64,000 nucleotides of DNA from Chitinophagaceae bacterium (GTDB lineage: Bacteria; Bacteroidota; Bacteroidia; Chitinophagales; Chitinophagaceae): the NCBI GenBank assembly GCA_016786785.1, contig JAEUVR010000386.1:1-64000 (forward strand), read 5' to 3'. Position 1 is the first letter of the stretch, and every line of letters starts with the position of its first letter. The notes beneath the pieces were generated by a model. It saw only the letters and a list, made by a program, of their open reading frames with translations, was not told where the DNA came from and did no database searches. Positions 1 to 6,987 of this stretch are shown piece after piece. The position numbers and the translations under genes were made by a program.

Positions 1-1
1 G

Positions 2-319
2 CATCAGCATATTGGAGCCTGCGCAGATGTCGGACATTGGGCGCGTAGCGGCCTTGATCCCGTTGAATGCCTGAAAAAGCTGGAGGGCCGCGTTTACGGC
101 GTGCATCTAAAAGATATTGTTACTTTCGGCGACCCCGATGCCGAAGATACCGTCGTAAGCAAGGGCGTAATTAATTTCCCTGCGATATTTGCCGAATTGA
201 AAAGGCAAAACTTTAATGGCCAGTTTTCCATTGAGCAGGAATCAAACTGGCATAATAACGTGCCGGATATGATGTTTACTGCAAGATACTTTAAGGAAGA
301 AGTAGACAAGCTTAAATAA
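2..319 (+). CDS. sugar phosphate isomerase/epimerase-like TIM barrel, C-terminal part
   Basis: The gene is cut by the left edge; only its last 105 residues are here. They read as the end of an AP-endonuclease-2-type TIM barrel: an ADVGHW segment, a GVHLKDIV strand with the His and Asp typical of the metal-binding barrel end, and a closing FSIEQESNW strand with the metal-binding Glu. Such proteins isomerise, epimerise or, in 3-keto-glycoside clusters of Bacteroides, act next to Gfo/Idh oxidoreductases and DUF1080 proteins. Those partners lie just downstream at 2281 and 3621, although rmuC intervenes on the other strand. The reading frame is open from base 2. The export signal, if any, lies outside the window. 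Exact substrate unknown. Confidence 0.85.
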   Translation, partial: HQHIGACADVGHWARSGLDPVECLKKLEGRVYGVHLKDIVTFGDPDAEDTVVSKGVINFPAIFAELKRQNFNGQFSIEQESNWHNNVPDMMFTARYFKEEVDKLK

Positions 320-338
320 ATCGAACCTTGTTTTCGAA

Positions 339-410
339 GAGGGCGTATCAGGCGGAAGGCTTCCCAACAGTTGCTGTTCAGGGGCGTTTCGGGGTCTGAT
401 ACGCTCTTTC
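339..410. terminator. convergent-gene stem-loop, probable bidirectional terminator
   Basis: A 9-bp perfect stem, GCGTATCAG at 343-351 and CTGATACGC at 396-404, is extended by weaker GAG/CTC pairing, and a T-rich run follows on the plus strand. It sits between the end of the TIM-barrel gene at 319 and the end of rmuC at 412, so it could serve both. The 44-nt loop is long for an intrinsic terminator. Confidence 0.55.
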
Positions 411-411
411 T

Positions 412-1935
412 TTATTCGGTTATATCCTCTTCCTGAATTTCATTCAACCATTTATCGGGAAGTTTTTTAGCCGTCCGCGCTTCCAGCTTGCGGATGTTCT
501 CGAACCTGCCAATAATGGTATCGCCCTTCCTGGCGCCGTCTTTCAGCCTGTCTATCGCTTCCTTATACGATTTATTGGCCTGGCTTAACCCTGCGCCAAC
601 CTTATCCATCTCTTCAATAAAGGTTACAAATTTATCGTATAGCAGTCCGCATTGCCTGAATATCTCCTGCACATTCTTAACCTGGTTTTCTTTTTGCCAG
701 ATGATCTTTATCACTTTTAAAGTGGCTACCAGGGTAGTGGGGCTGGTCAGTACGATCTTTTTATTCAGCGCCCTGGTAAATAAGGCTTCATTTTCATTTA
801 GGGCGAGGGTGATGGCCGATTCTATGGGCATGAACATAAATACATAGTCGGGCGAATTGATCCCTGAGAGCAGATGGTAGTTCTTGTTCGCCAGCAGGTC
901 GATATGATCGGTAACGCTTTTTAGGTGCAGCTTGAGGTATCTTGCTTTGTCTGCCTCATCCTTCGCATTATAATAGTTAACATAGGCGGTCAGCGACACC
1001 TTGCTGTCGATGATGAGGTGTTTATCGTTGGGAAGTTTTAAAATGAGATCGGGTTTCCGGTTTCGCTCCTGCTCTTCGTCTTCATAAATATCCTGCGTTC
1101 TGTAATCAATATATTTTTGCAACCCTTCTCCTTCGAGGATCAGTTTTAACCGGTCTTCGCCCCACGCGCCCTGGATGCGGGTATCAGACTTCAGGGCGTT
1201 TGCCAGGTTCCTGGCGTCATCGCTTAGCTGCACATTTAATTTTTGAAGAGCGTTTATTTCGACTTTTAAGGAGGAGATATCTTTGATGTCTTCTTTTCTT
1301 GTTTCTTCAACGGTTTTTTTAAACGCTTCCAGGTCGCTTTTTAATGGCGTAAGGATATGGCCCAGCTCGGTTTTATTGGTTTCGACAAACAGCTTTTTCT
1401 TTTCTTCCAGGATATCGGCGGCGATATTTTTAAATTGCTGCTGGGATAATTGGTGCAGCGCGTTGATCTCTTCGCGGAAGACGCTCAGTTTTTCAGCAAG
1501 CCCTTCCTTTTCTTTTTTCAGGGTTGCCATATCCTCGCTTAAACGCAAGACCAGATCATTTTTTTCTTCAGCTTCCGATTCGGTCCGCTGTAATTTACGC
1601 TGAACGAAATCGAAGGTTTCCTTTGACACAAAGGCTTTTTCGACTTCTTCTTTGGATAGTTTTTGTTCCGATAAGCGGGTCAGACGAAGGATCGATTCCT
1701 GGTTGTTGAGAATGGTTGCCTCGCAATCGCCGATCTCTTCCAGCGCCTGCTCATACTGTTTTTCCAGGCGCTCGTATAGTTCGCGATGGATATAATTTCG
1801 CGCCAGTTCTTCTTTATCTATTTTGGAAGCCGCTTCGATCTTTGCGGCGGATAGCAGGCCCTGCATCGCGTAGCGGGCAATTAAATATCCCAGCGCGCAT
1901 CCTGCAAGCAGCGCTGTTAATATGTATATGATCAT
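412..1935 (-). CDS. rmuC: DNA recombination protein RmuC
   Basis: The 507-residue protein has one N-terminal membrane helix (MIIYILTALLAGCALGYLIA), a long Lys/Glu-rich coiled coil over roughly residues 30-240, and a C-terminal RmuC nuclease-like domain with the conserved run GAWGEDRLKLILE, a DLILKLP strand and an IIDSKVSL strand, the last two typical of PD-(D/E)XK-like folds. RmuC limits DNA inversions and rearrangements in E. coli; its enzymology is little known. The start is taken at the ATG at 1935; a TTG three codons upstream is also possible, but the membrane helix begins directly at this ATG. It is convergent with the preceding gene and divergent from the oxidoreductase gene at 2281, with no operon partner. 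Confidence 0.93.
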   Translation of the reverse strand: MIIYILTALLAGCALGYLIARYAMQGLLSAAKIEAASKIDKEELARNYIHRELYERLEKQYEQALEEIGDCEATILNNQESILRLTRLSEQKLSKEEVEKAFVSKETFDFVQRKLQRTESEAEEKNDLVLRLSEDMATLKKEKEGLAEKLSVFREEINALHQLSQQQFKNIAADILEEKKKLFVETNKTELGHILTPLKSDLEAFKKTVEETRKEDIKDISSLKVEINALQKLNVQLSDDARNLANALKSDTRIQGAWGEDRLKLILEGEGLQKYIDYRTQDIYEDEEQERNRKPDLILKLPNDKHLIIDSKVSLTAYVNYYNAKDEADKARYLKLHLKSVTDHIDLLANKNYHLLSGINSPDYVFMFMPIESAITLALNENEALFTRALNKKIVLTSPTTLVATLKVIKIIWQKENQVKNVQEIFRQCGLLYDKFVTFIEEMDKVGAGLSQANKSYKEAIDRLKDGARKGDTIIGRFENIRKLEARTAKKLPDKWLNEIQEEDITE

Positions 1936-2280
1936 TTGACTCAAGCGTTAAGATAAGCCGGCTTAAGGTAGCATTTTTTGTTTTAACTTATTGGCTGTCT
2001 GTTCAGCGATTATCGGCATGGGCGCCAGATCCTGGGATAGCGGTCCGGCTATCCCGATGAAAAGCCGATAAAAATATGGACATACGCTTTTAATGCCTTA
2101 ATTTACTCCGGAAAAAACGGAAACCTTTTTTAATCTACTTATTATAAAAGCGTCCGCGGCGGGTTAGACCAGGAAGGGAACGCCTGTTCAGGCATGTTAG
2201 GGACCAACAGATCTCGAAATGCGACAGGGTATCCCGGAGGTGGAACGCCTGTTTCACGGCTTTGATAGAAAACAACAAAT
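1936..2280. other. 345-bp divergent intergenic region
   Basis: This non-coding gap between rmuC (minus) and the Gfo/Idh gene (plus) should carry both promoters. It holds the nested inverted repeat described separately at 2010-2071 and a 12-bp exact direct repeat, GGAACGCCTGTT, at 2177-2188 and 2242-2253, close upstream of the oxidoreductase start and possibly an operator pair. No convincing open reading frame or -7/-33 pair was found. Confidence 0.5.
2010..2071. repeat. nested inverted repeat (two stacked 8-bp stems)
   Basis: The outer arms are TTATCGGC (2010-2017) and GCCGATAA (2064-2071); the inner arms are GGGATAGC (2034-2041) and GCTATCCC (2048-2055) with a 6-nt loop. Both stems are perfect. 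There is no poly-T tract directly after the structure on either strand, so it is not a typical intrinsic terminator. It could be a structured leader, a small RNA fold or a remnant of a repeat element. Confidence 0.6.
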
Positions 2281-3579
2281 ATGGCTATATCCGGTAAATC
2301 AAACAGAAGGATCTTTTTACAGAAAACGGGCGCTGCCGTTATTGGCGGCTCCCTGGTTATGAACCTGGCGGGCGCCAACCGGGCTCGCGCGGCAGGCCGC
2401 GCCAATACCTTGAAAATAGGATTGATCGGTTGCGGCGGAAGGGGGTCAGGCGCTGCAGTGCAAGCCTTAAATGCCGACCCCGACGTGGCGCTTACCATGA
2501 TGGGAGATGTTTTCCCCGATCGGCTGGAAAAATCCTATCAGGAGCTGTTGGAAGCCGTTCCCGATAAAGTTAAAGTGGACAAAGCGCATAAATATATTGG
2601 GTTTGACGCGTACAAAAAGATCATCGAATCGGATGTTGACGTGGTATTGCTGGCGACTCCCCCGGCTTTCCGACCCGATCATTTTACCGCAGCCGTGAAT
2701 GCGGGTAAGCATGTTTTTTGTGAAAAACCCGTAGCTATTGACGCGCCGGGGATCCGCAAAGTACTGGCGGCGGCAAAAAAATCCAGGGAAAAAAATCTTT
2801 CCGTTGCTTCGGGCTTCTGTTTCCGTTATGATCTTCCCAAACGCGCCTTCTACGAAAGAATATTGAAAGGCGCGATAGGCGACGTGCTCGCCGTATCTAC
2901 CGTCAGGAACGGAGGCTATTTATGGTCTAAGCCGCGGCAGCCCCAATGGACAGACATGGAATATAAGATGAGGAACTGGATGTATTATAACTGGCTGTCG
3001 GGAGATTTTATTACCGAAATGATGGTGCATAGCCTGGACCAGATGTCCTGGGCCCTGGGCGATAAGCTTCCGGTAAAAGCCACCGGAACGGGAGGAAGAC
3101 AAACAAGAACAGAAGAAATATATGGAAACGTATTTGATCATTTTGCAATAGAGTACGAATATGAGAATGGACTGAGGGCATACCATCTTAGCCGTCAGCA
3201 AGAGGGCTGTTCCAGCGTTAGTAAGGTGGAGATAGCGGGCTCCAAAGGAAGAGGGCTGATCATCGGAGGGGAGCATGGAATTACCGGTAAAAAGAAATGG
3301 GCGTACGAGGGAAAAGAGAACAATATGTACCAAACCCAGCATGATGAGTTGTTTGCGTCCATTCGTAGCGGTAAGCCGATCAACGACGGCGAAATGATGG
3401 CCAATAGCACCATGTTGGCGATTTTAGGAAGAATGGCGGCGTATACCGGCCAAACCATCTCCTGGGAAGAAGCGATGCAGTCCAACCAGGTTTTAGCGCC
3501 CGCTATTGATGAATACGGCTGGGATTTACAGTGGCCCAGCCTGGAGATCGCGAGACCCGGTATTACGAAATTTATATAA
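2281..3579 (+). CDS. Gfo/Idh/MocA family oxidoreductase, exported (Tat-like signal)
   Basis: The 432-residue protein is an NAD(P)-dependent sugar oxidoreductase. The N-terminus has a twin-arginine-like stretch (NRRIFLQK) followed by a hydrophobic segment and an Ala-rich cleavage zone, suggesting export of the folded, cofactor-loaded enzyme. A Rossmann domain starts near residue 45 with [11 protein letters not shown]; the family hallmark CEKP lies near residue 150; the C-terminal half is the alpha/beta substrate domain. In Bacteroides, relatives oxidise glycosides at C3 beside DUF1080 proteins, which matches the next gene downstream (41-bp gap). The ATG at 2281 is the first plausible start and gives an intact signal. 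Substrate not known; the exported location makes direct use of free NAD unlikely, and a tightly bound cofactor is expected. Confidence 0.88.
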   Translation: MAISGKSNRRIFLQKTGAAVIGGSLVMNLAGANRARAAGRANTLKIGLIGCGGRGSGAAVQALNADPDVALTMMGDVFPDRLEKSYQELLEAVPDKVKVDKAHKYIGFDAYKKIIESDVDVVLLATPPAFRPDHFTAAVNAGKHVFCEKPVAIDAPGIRKVLAAAKKSREKNLSVASGFCFRYDLPKRAFYERILKGAIGDVLAVSTVRNGGYLWSKPRQPQWTDMEYKMRNWMYYNWLSGDFITEMMVHSLDQMSWALGDKLPVKATGTGGRQTRTEEIYGNVFDHFAIEYEYENGLRAYHLSRQQEGCSSVSKVEIAGSKGRGLIIGGEHGITGKKKWAYEGKENNMYQTQHDELFASIRSGKPINDGEMMANSTMLAILGRMAAYTGQTISWEEAMQSNQVLAPAIDEYGWDLQWPSLEIARPGITKFI

Positions 3580-3620
3580 TTATAATAAGGAAGGTTTATT
3601 TATTTTCTCAAACCTATGCT

Positions 3621-4355
3621 ATGGGGATCGTTATAAAAACGTTGGCCGCGCAGATCGGCATATTTTTATGTTCTCTTGTTAACGGAGATATTCATGCGCA
3701 GAAACCGATTGAATTTGGAATGCTTAGCAGCCTGAGCAAAGCCGCGTCCTTATCACAGGAAAAGGATATTCCTTTAAAGTGGATTGATGTTAACACCTCC
3801 AAAGAGACCTGGAAAATGCGCGATGGGATGCTGGTTTGCTCCGGGCTTCCTATAGGGGTGATGCGCTCGGAAAAACAGTATGAAAATTTTATCATGCATG
3901 TGGAATGGCGGCATATGGAGAAAGGCGGCAATTCGGGCGTTTTCGTATGGAGCAGCGCTATTCCCGGCGAAAAGAACCGCCTCCCCGACGGCGTTGAAGT
4001 ACAAATGCTTGAGCTTGGATGGGTAGAGCTGAATACAAAAAATGGAGTAGCGCCCCCCGTCGCTTATGTGCATGGCGAGCTTTTCGGCGTGGGAGGCGTG
4101 AAGACCGTTCCGGATAATCCCCGGGGAGAAAGAAGCAAATCGATTGAAAACCTATGTAAGGGAAAGGGAGAATGGAATACCTATGACGTAGTGTGCGTAG
4201 ACGGGGTGATCAAGCTGTCGGTGAACGGTAAATTTGTCAATGGCATTAGTCAGTCTACTCAGAAAAAAGGATATCTCTGTCTGGAGGCGGAAGGCGCCGA
4301 GATACATTTTCGTAATTTCAGGCTGATCGAATTACCTCCTAGCGCGCAACATTGA
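3621..4355 (+). CDS. DUF1080 (3-keto-glycoside lyase/hydrolase-like) protein
   Basis: This 244-residue secreted protein has a hydrophobic signal segment ending near NGDIHA. The body is a DUF1080 jelly-roll: [12 protein letters not shown], the NSGVFVWSS strand, [10 protein letters not shown], then [21 protein letters not shown] and a closing [15 protein letters not shown], the usual end of the family. Characterised DUF1080 proteins cleave 3-keto-glycosides made by Gfo/Idh oxidoreductases such as the upstream neighbour. The start is placed at the ATG at 3621, because an in-frame GTG further up lies inside the preceding gene. Unusually, bases 4001-4061 recur in inverted orientation at 5201-5261, beyond the SDR gene (see the repeat entries). 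Confidence 0.88.
   Translation: MGIVIKTLAAQIGIFLCSLVNGDIHAQKPIEFGMLSSLSKAASLSQEKDIPLKWIDVNTSKETWKMRDGMLVCSGLPIGVMRSEKQYENFIMHVEWRHMEKGGNSGVFVWSSAIPGEKNRLPDGVEVQMLELGWVELNTKNGVAPPVAYVHGELFGVGGVKTVPDNPRGERSKSIENLCKGKGEWNTYDVVCVDGVIKLSVNGKFVNGISQSTQKKGYLCLEAEGAEIHFRNFRLIELPPSAQH
4001..4061 (+). repeat. inverted repeat, arm 1 (inside DUF1080 gene)
   Basis: This 61-base segment encodes the core QMLELGW..NTKNGV..PPV of the DUF1080 protein. It matches the reverse complement of 5201-5261 at 56 of 61 positions, including 40 consecutive identical bases (4010-4049 against 5252-5213). The spacing between arms is about 1.1 kb and encloses the rest of the DUF1080 gene and the SDR gene. Confidence 0.93.
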
Positions 4356-4400
4356 CTTTTAAAGACTTTGGGCAAAACATCATAATGGACAAGGCTTTGT

Positions 4401-5150
4401 ATGGATTTGAATAATTTTAAGGATAGCGTTGCTGTGATTACCGGAGCGGCATCGGGTATCGGCTGCGCTATTGCGCATCGCCTGCTCCGGGAGGGCGCGC
4501 AAACTGCGTTGATCGATATTAATGGGAAAGCGTTGGAGACGGAATTTAGCCAATACGCTTCTTCTGCGCGTTTGTTTCCTGTTGATATTACCAGCGAATC
4601 ACAGGTTTCCGAAGCAATAGATGAGATTGCCCGGTTTTATGGAAAGGTCGATATACTGATCAATTGCGCCGGTATTACCGGACCAACCGGTATTTTATCT
4701 CATGAGGTCGGCAGCAAAGACCTGCAAACGGTGTTTGGGGTAAACTTCTTCAGTTGTTTTTATACCGCTAAGGCAGTCTTGCCGCATATGCTGAAGAAAA
4801 ATTATGGTCGCATCCTTCATATAGCTTCTATTGCAGGCAAAGAAGGGAATGCGGGAATGCTCGCTTATTCTGCATCTAAGGCGGCTGTTATTGGCATGAC
4901 AAAAACGCAGGGTAAGGAATATGCAGAAACGGGCATAACCATCAATGCGATGGCTCCAACGGTCATCCGGACGCCGCTTGTTGATGCAATGCCAGCCCGG
5001 CAAGTGGAATACATGACCGACAAGATTCCCATGAAAAGATGCGGCACCCTGGAAGAGGCGACCAATCTTGCGTTATATATTGTATCTCCGCAAAATAGTT
5101 TTACCACGGGATTTACTTTTGACCTGACCGGCGGCAGGGCTACTTATTGA
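4401..5150 (+). CDS. short-chain dehydrogenase/reductase (SDR)
   Basis: The 249-residue protein is a classical cytosolic SDR of FabG type. It has TGAASGIG near residue 15 for the dinucleotide, an NCAG motif near residue 90, and a catalytic Ser and Tyr-x3-Lys set in the segments IASIAG and YSASK, with Ser and Tyr 13 residues apart. The C-terminal TGFTFDLTGGRATY is typical of the family. It probably interconverts a hydroxyl and a keto group on a sugar or sugar acid, for example reducing a keto-sugar released by the upstream enzymes; that link is inferred from position (45 bp behind the DUF1080 gene). Its gene lies entirely between the two arms of the 61-bp inverted repeat. Confidence 0.92.
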   Translation: MDLNNFKDSVAVITGAASGIGCAIAHRLLREGAQTALIDINGKALETEFSQYASSARLFPVDITSESQVSEAIDEIARFYGKVDILINCAGITGPTGILSHEVGSKDLQTVFGVNFFSCFYTAKAVLPHMLKKNYGRILHIASIAGKEGNAGMLAYSASKAAVIGMTKTQGKEYAETGITINAMAPTVIRTPLVDAMPARQVEYMTDKIPMKRCGTLEEATNLALYIVSPQNSFTTGFTFDLTGGRATY

Positions 5151-5200
5151 CGCTTTATTGAATGACGAGCGAGCAGGCGCATGAGCCGGTCCTGGCTAAA

Positions 5201-5261
5201 GACAGGGGGCATTACTCCATTTTTTGTATTCAGCTCTACCCATCCAAGCTCAGGCAATTGT
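5201..5261 (-). repeat. inverted repeat, arm 2 (displaced DUF1080 fragment)
   Basis: On the minus strand this reads in frame as [20 protein letters not shown], the same frame as the DUF1080 core at 4001-4061. It lies within a 63-codon open frame (5144-5335, minus) that otherwise shows no DUF1080 similarity I can recognise, so it is a fragment and not a whole gene. It may be a relic of a second DUF1080 gene, an inverted duplication, or one arm of an invertible segment. Confidence 0.85.
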
Positions 5262-5414
5262 TTGGGATTAACGAACCACGCGTAAAAACGAGTTCGGAAA
5301 AAGTTTCCCCTGATTAGAAAATCATTGCGGATCAACAGTCCCGGCGGAATATATAATGGAATTTATCCGATTGTTTTTTTAGATACCTTAGCGTTAAATA
5401 AATAAGAAATAATA

Positions 5415-6878
5415 ATGATTATGAAAAAATTCATTTTGGCCGCATTGCTGGTTTTTCTCTCTGCAGCTTTTGGCTCGGTCTGTATAGCGCAGAGCGCCGA
5501 TGAAGTATACAAAAAGCCGCTCAAAGAAGTGTTGGAGAATATTGAAAAGGTCTTTAATGTTAACCTCGAATGGTCGGATAGCGATGTGAAGAATGTAGAA
5601 GTGCATTATGCGACCTGGCGTTATACCACGGACGTTAAGAGCGCTTTGGAGAATATTCTCGGTTCCGTCGGGTTTGTATTTAATGAGAAAGGCAATAACG
5701 CTTATGTCGTATCTCCATTTGAATACCATAAACGTTCCGTGGAAGCGGGTAAGCGGCATCTCGACCAGTTATTGTCTCTCTATTCCGATGCTTCGGCATT
5801 TGATAAAAGAAAAGCCGATCTGCGGCAATGTATCATCACGACGCTGGGACTTAATACCACGGCTGCGCGTCCTCCGCTGAATCCGATAGTACGCGGCCGG
5901 AAAGTAATGGACGGTTATACGGTAGAAAATGTAGCTATAGAAACCCTGCCGGGCTTTTTCCTGAACGGCAATTTGTACAGACCGAATAAAAAATCCGGAT
6001 CCTTCCCCGTGATTCTTTCGCCCCATGGGCATTTTTATGGCGAGAACGGGTCTACTTCCGGCGATGGCGCCGGGCGTTTTAATGAGAATGTACAATACCG
6101 TTGCGCTGCTTTGGCCAGGATGGGCGCCATTGTTTTCAGTTATGAAATGTATTCCTGGGGCGAGTCTATTGCGCAGACCGGCGGCCGGGATTTTCATTGG
6201 GACCCATTCGCTCTTCGGATGCAAACCTGGAATAGCATGCGGGCATTGGATTTCCTGCTAAGCTTAAAAGGAGCGGATAAAAGCAGGGTAGGCATTACCG
6301 GCGCTTCGGGCGGCGGCACCCAGACTTTCTTAATGACCGCATTGGACGACCGGATCACCGCCAGCGCGCCGGTAGTAATGGTTTCTTCCAGCTTTTATGG
6401 CGGATGCGCCTGTGAAAGCGGGTTGCCGATACATGATTTTTGCAACGGCTACAGGACCAATAATGCTGAAATTGCCGCTATGGCTGCGCCACGCCCCCAG
6501 CTTGTTGTTTCCGACGGAACGGATTGGACGGCTTCAGTTCCGGGAACAGACTATCCCTATCTTAAAAAAGTATATGGCTTGTATGGAAAAGAGAGCAGCG
6601 TAACCAATGTCCATCTGCCTAACGACGAACATGATTATGGGTATTCAAAACGCGTTCCCGTATATCGTTTCTTTGCGGAGACGCTTGGCTTGAACCTGAA
6701 AGCAATTACCGGAAAGGACGGAAATATAGAGGAAAAGAATATCGCGATCCAACATGCCGATGCTTTAAAGGTCTTTGACCAGAACAATCCCATGCCTTCC
6801 ACTGCATTAAAAGGACAGGAAGCCATTAAGCAGGCATTCAAAGCCTTTCATTCGCAGTCGCTATCCCTGGTTCGCTAA
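5415..6878 (+). CDS. secreted alpha/beta hydrolase (acetyl xylan esterase-like) with N-terminal STN-like domain
   Basis: The 487-residue protein has a Sec signal peptide (MKKFILAALLVFLSAAFGSV) and then, at about residues 30-100, a short segment resembling the STN domain of TonB receptors: KPLKEVLENIEKVFNVNLEW, later VKSALENILGSVGFVF and YVV. Residues 150-440 form an alpha/beta hydrolase of the acetyl-xylan-esterase / dienelactone-hydrolase type, with the nucleophile elbow GASGG (Ser298), an oxyanion-side SPHGHF strand, and NDEHDYG as the likely histidine. It probably removes ester groups from a glycan. ATG codons at 5415 and 5421 are both possible starts; 5421 gives the cleaner signal. The gene is followed by a strong terminator. 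Confidence 0.82.
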   Translation: MIMKKFILAALLVFLSAAFGSVCIAQSADEVYKKPLKEVLENIEKVFNVNLEWSDSDVKNVEVHYATWRYTTDVKSALENILGSVGFVFNEKGNNAYVVSPFEYHKRSVEAGKRHLDQLLSLYSDASAFDKRKADLRQCIITTLGLNTTAARPPLNPIVRGRKVMDGYTVENVAIETLPGFFLNGNLYRPNKKSGSFPVILSPHGHFYGENGSTSGDGAGRFNENVQYRCAALARMGAIVFSYEMYSWGESIAQTGGRDFHWDPFALRMQTWNSMRALDFLLSLKGADKSRVGITGASGGGTQTFLMTALDDRITASAPVVMVSSSFYGGCACESGLPIHDFCNGYRTNNAEIAAMAAPRPQLVVSDGTDWTASVPGTDYPYLKKVYGLYGKESSVTNVHLPNDEHDYGYSKRVPVYRFFAETLGLNLKAITGKDGNIEEKNIAIQHADALKVFDQNNPMPSTALKGQEAIKQAFKAFHSQSLSLVR

Positions 6879-6951
6879 CAGTGCATTATCTCGCTGTAAA
6901 AACATTCGGTCTTCGGGAAGAGAAAACGCCTGCATCGGCATGGCAAATGCG

Positions 6952-6987
6952 AATTTCCTCCGGCTACATATAAAGCCGGAGGAAATT
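6952..6987. terminator. strong hairpin between convergent genes
   Basis: A perfect 14-bp stem, AATTTCCTCCGGCT (6952-6965) and AGCCGGAGGAAATT (6974-6987), has an 8-nt loop and is followed on the plus strand by TTTATTTTTT. It ends the hydrolase transcript and, read on the minus strand, directly abuts the stop codon of the M28 peptidase gene, where the A-rich flank also supplies U residues. Confidence 0.9.

Noticed and set aside
5144-5335. 63-codon minus-strand open frame as a gene
   Set aside because: Only its central 20 residues resemble a known family, and these are explained by the inverted copy of the DUF1080 segment; the flanks look random.
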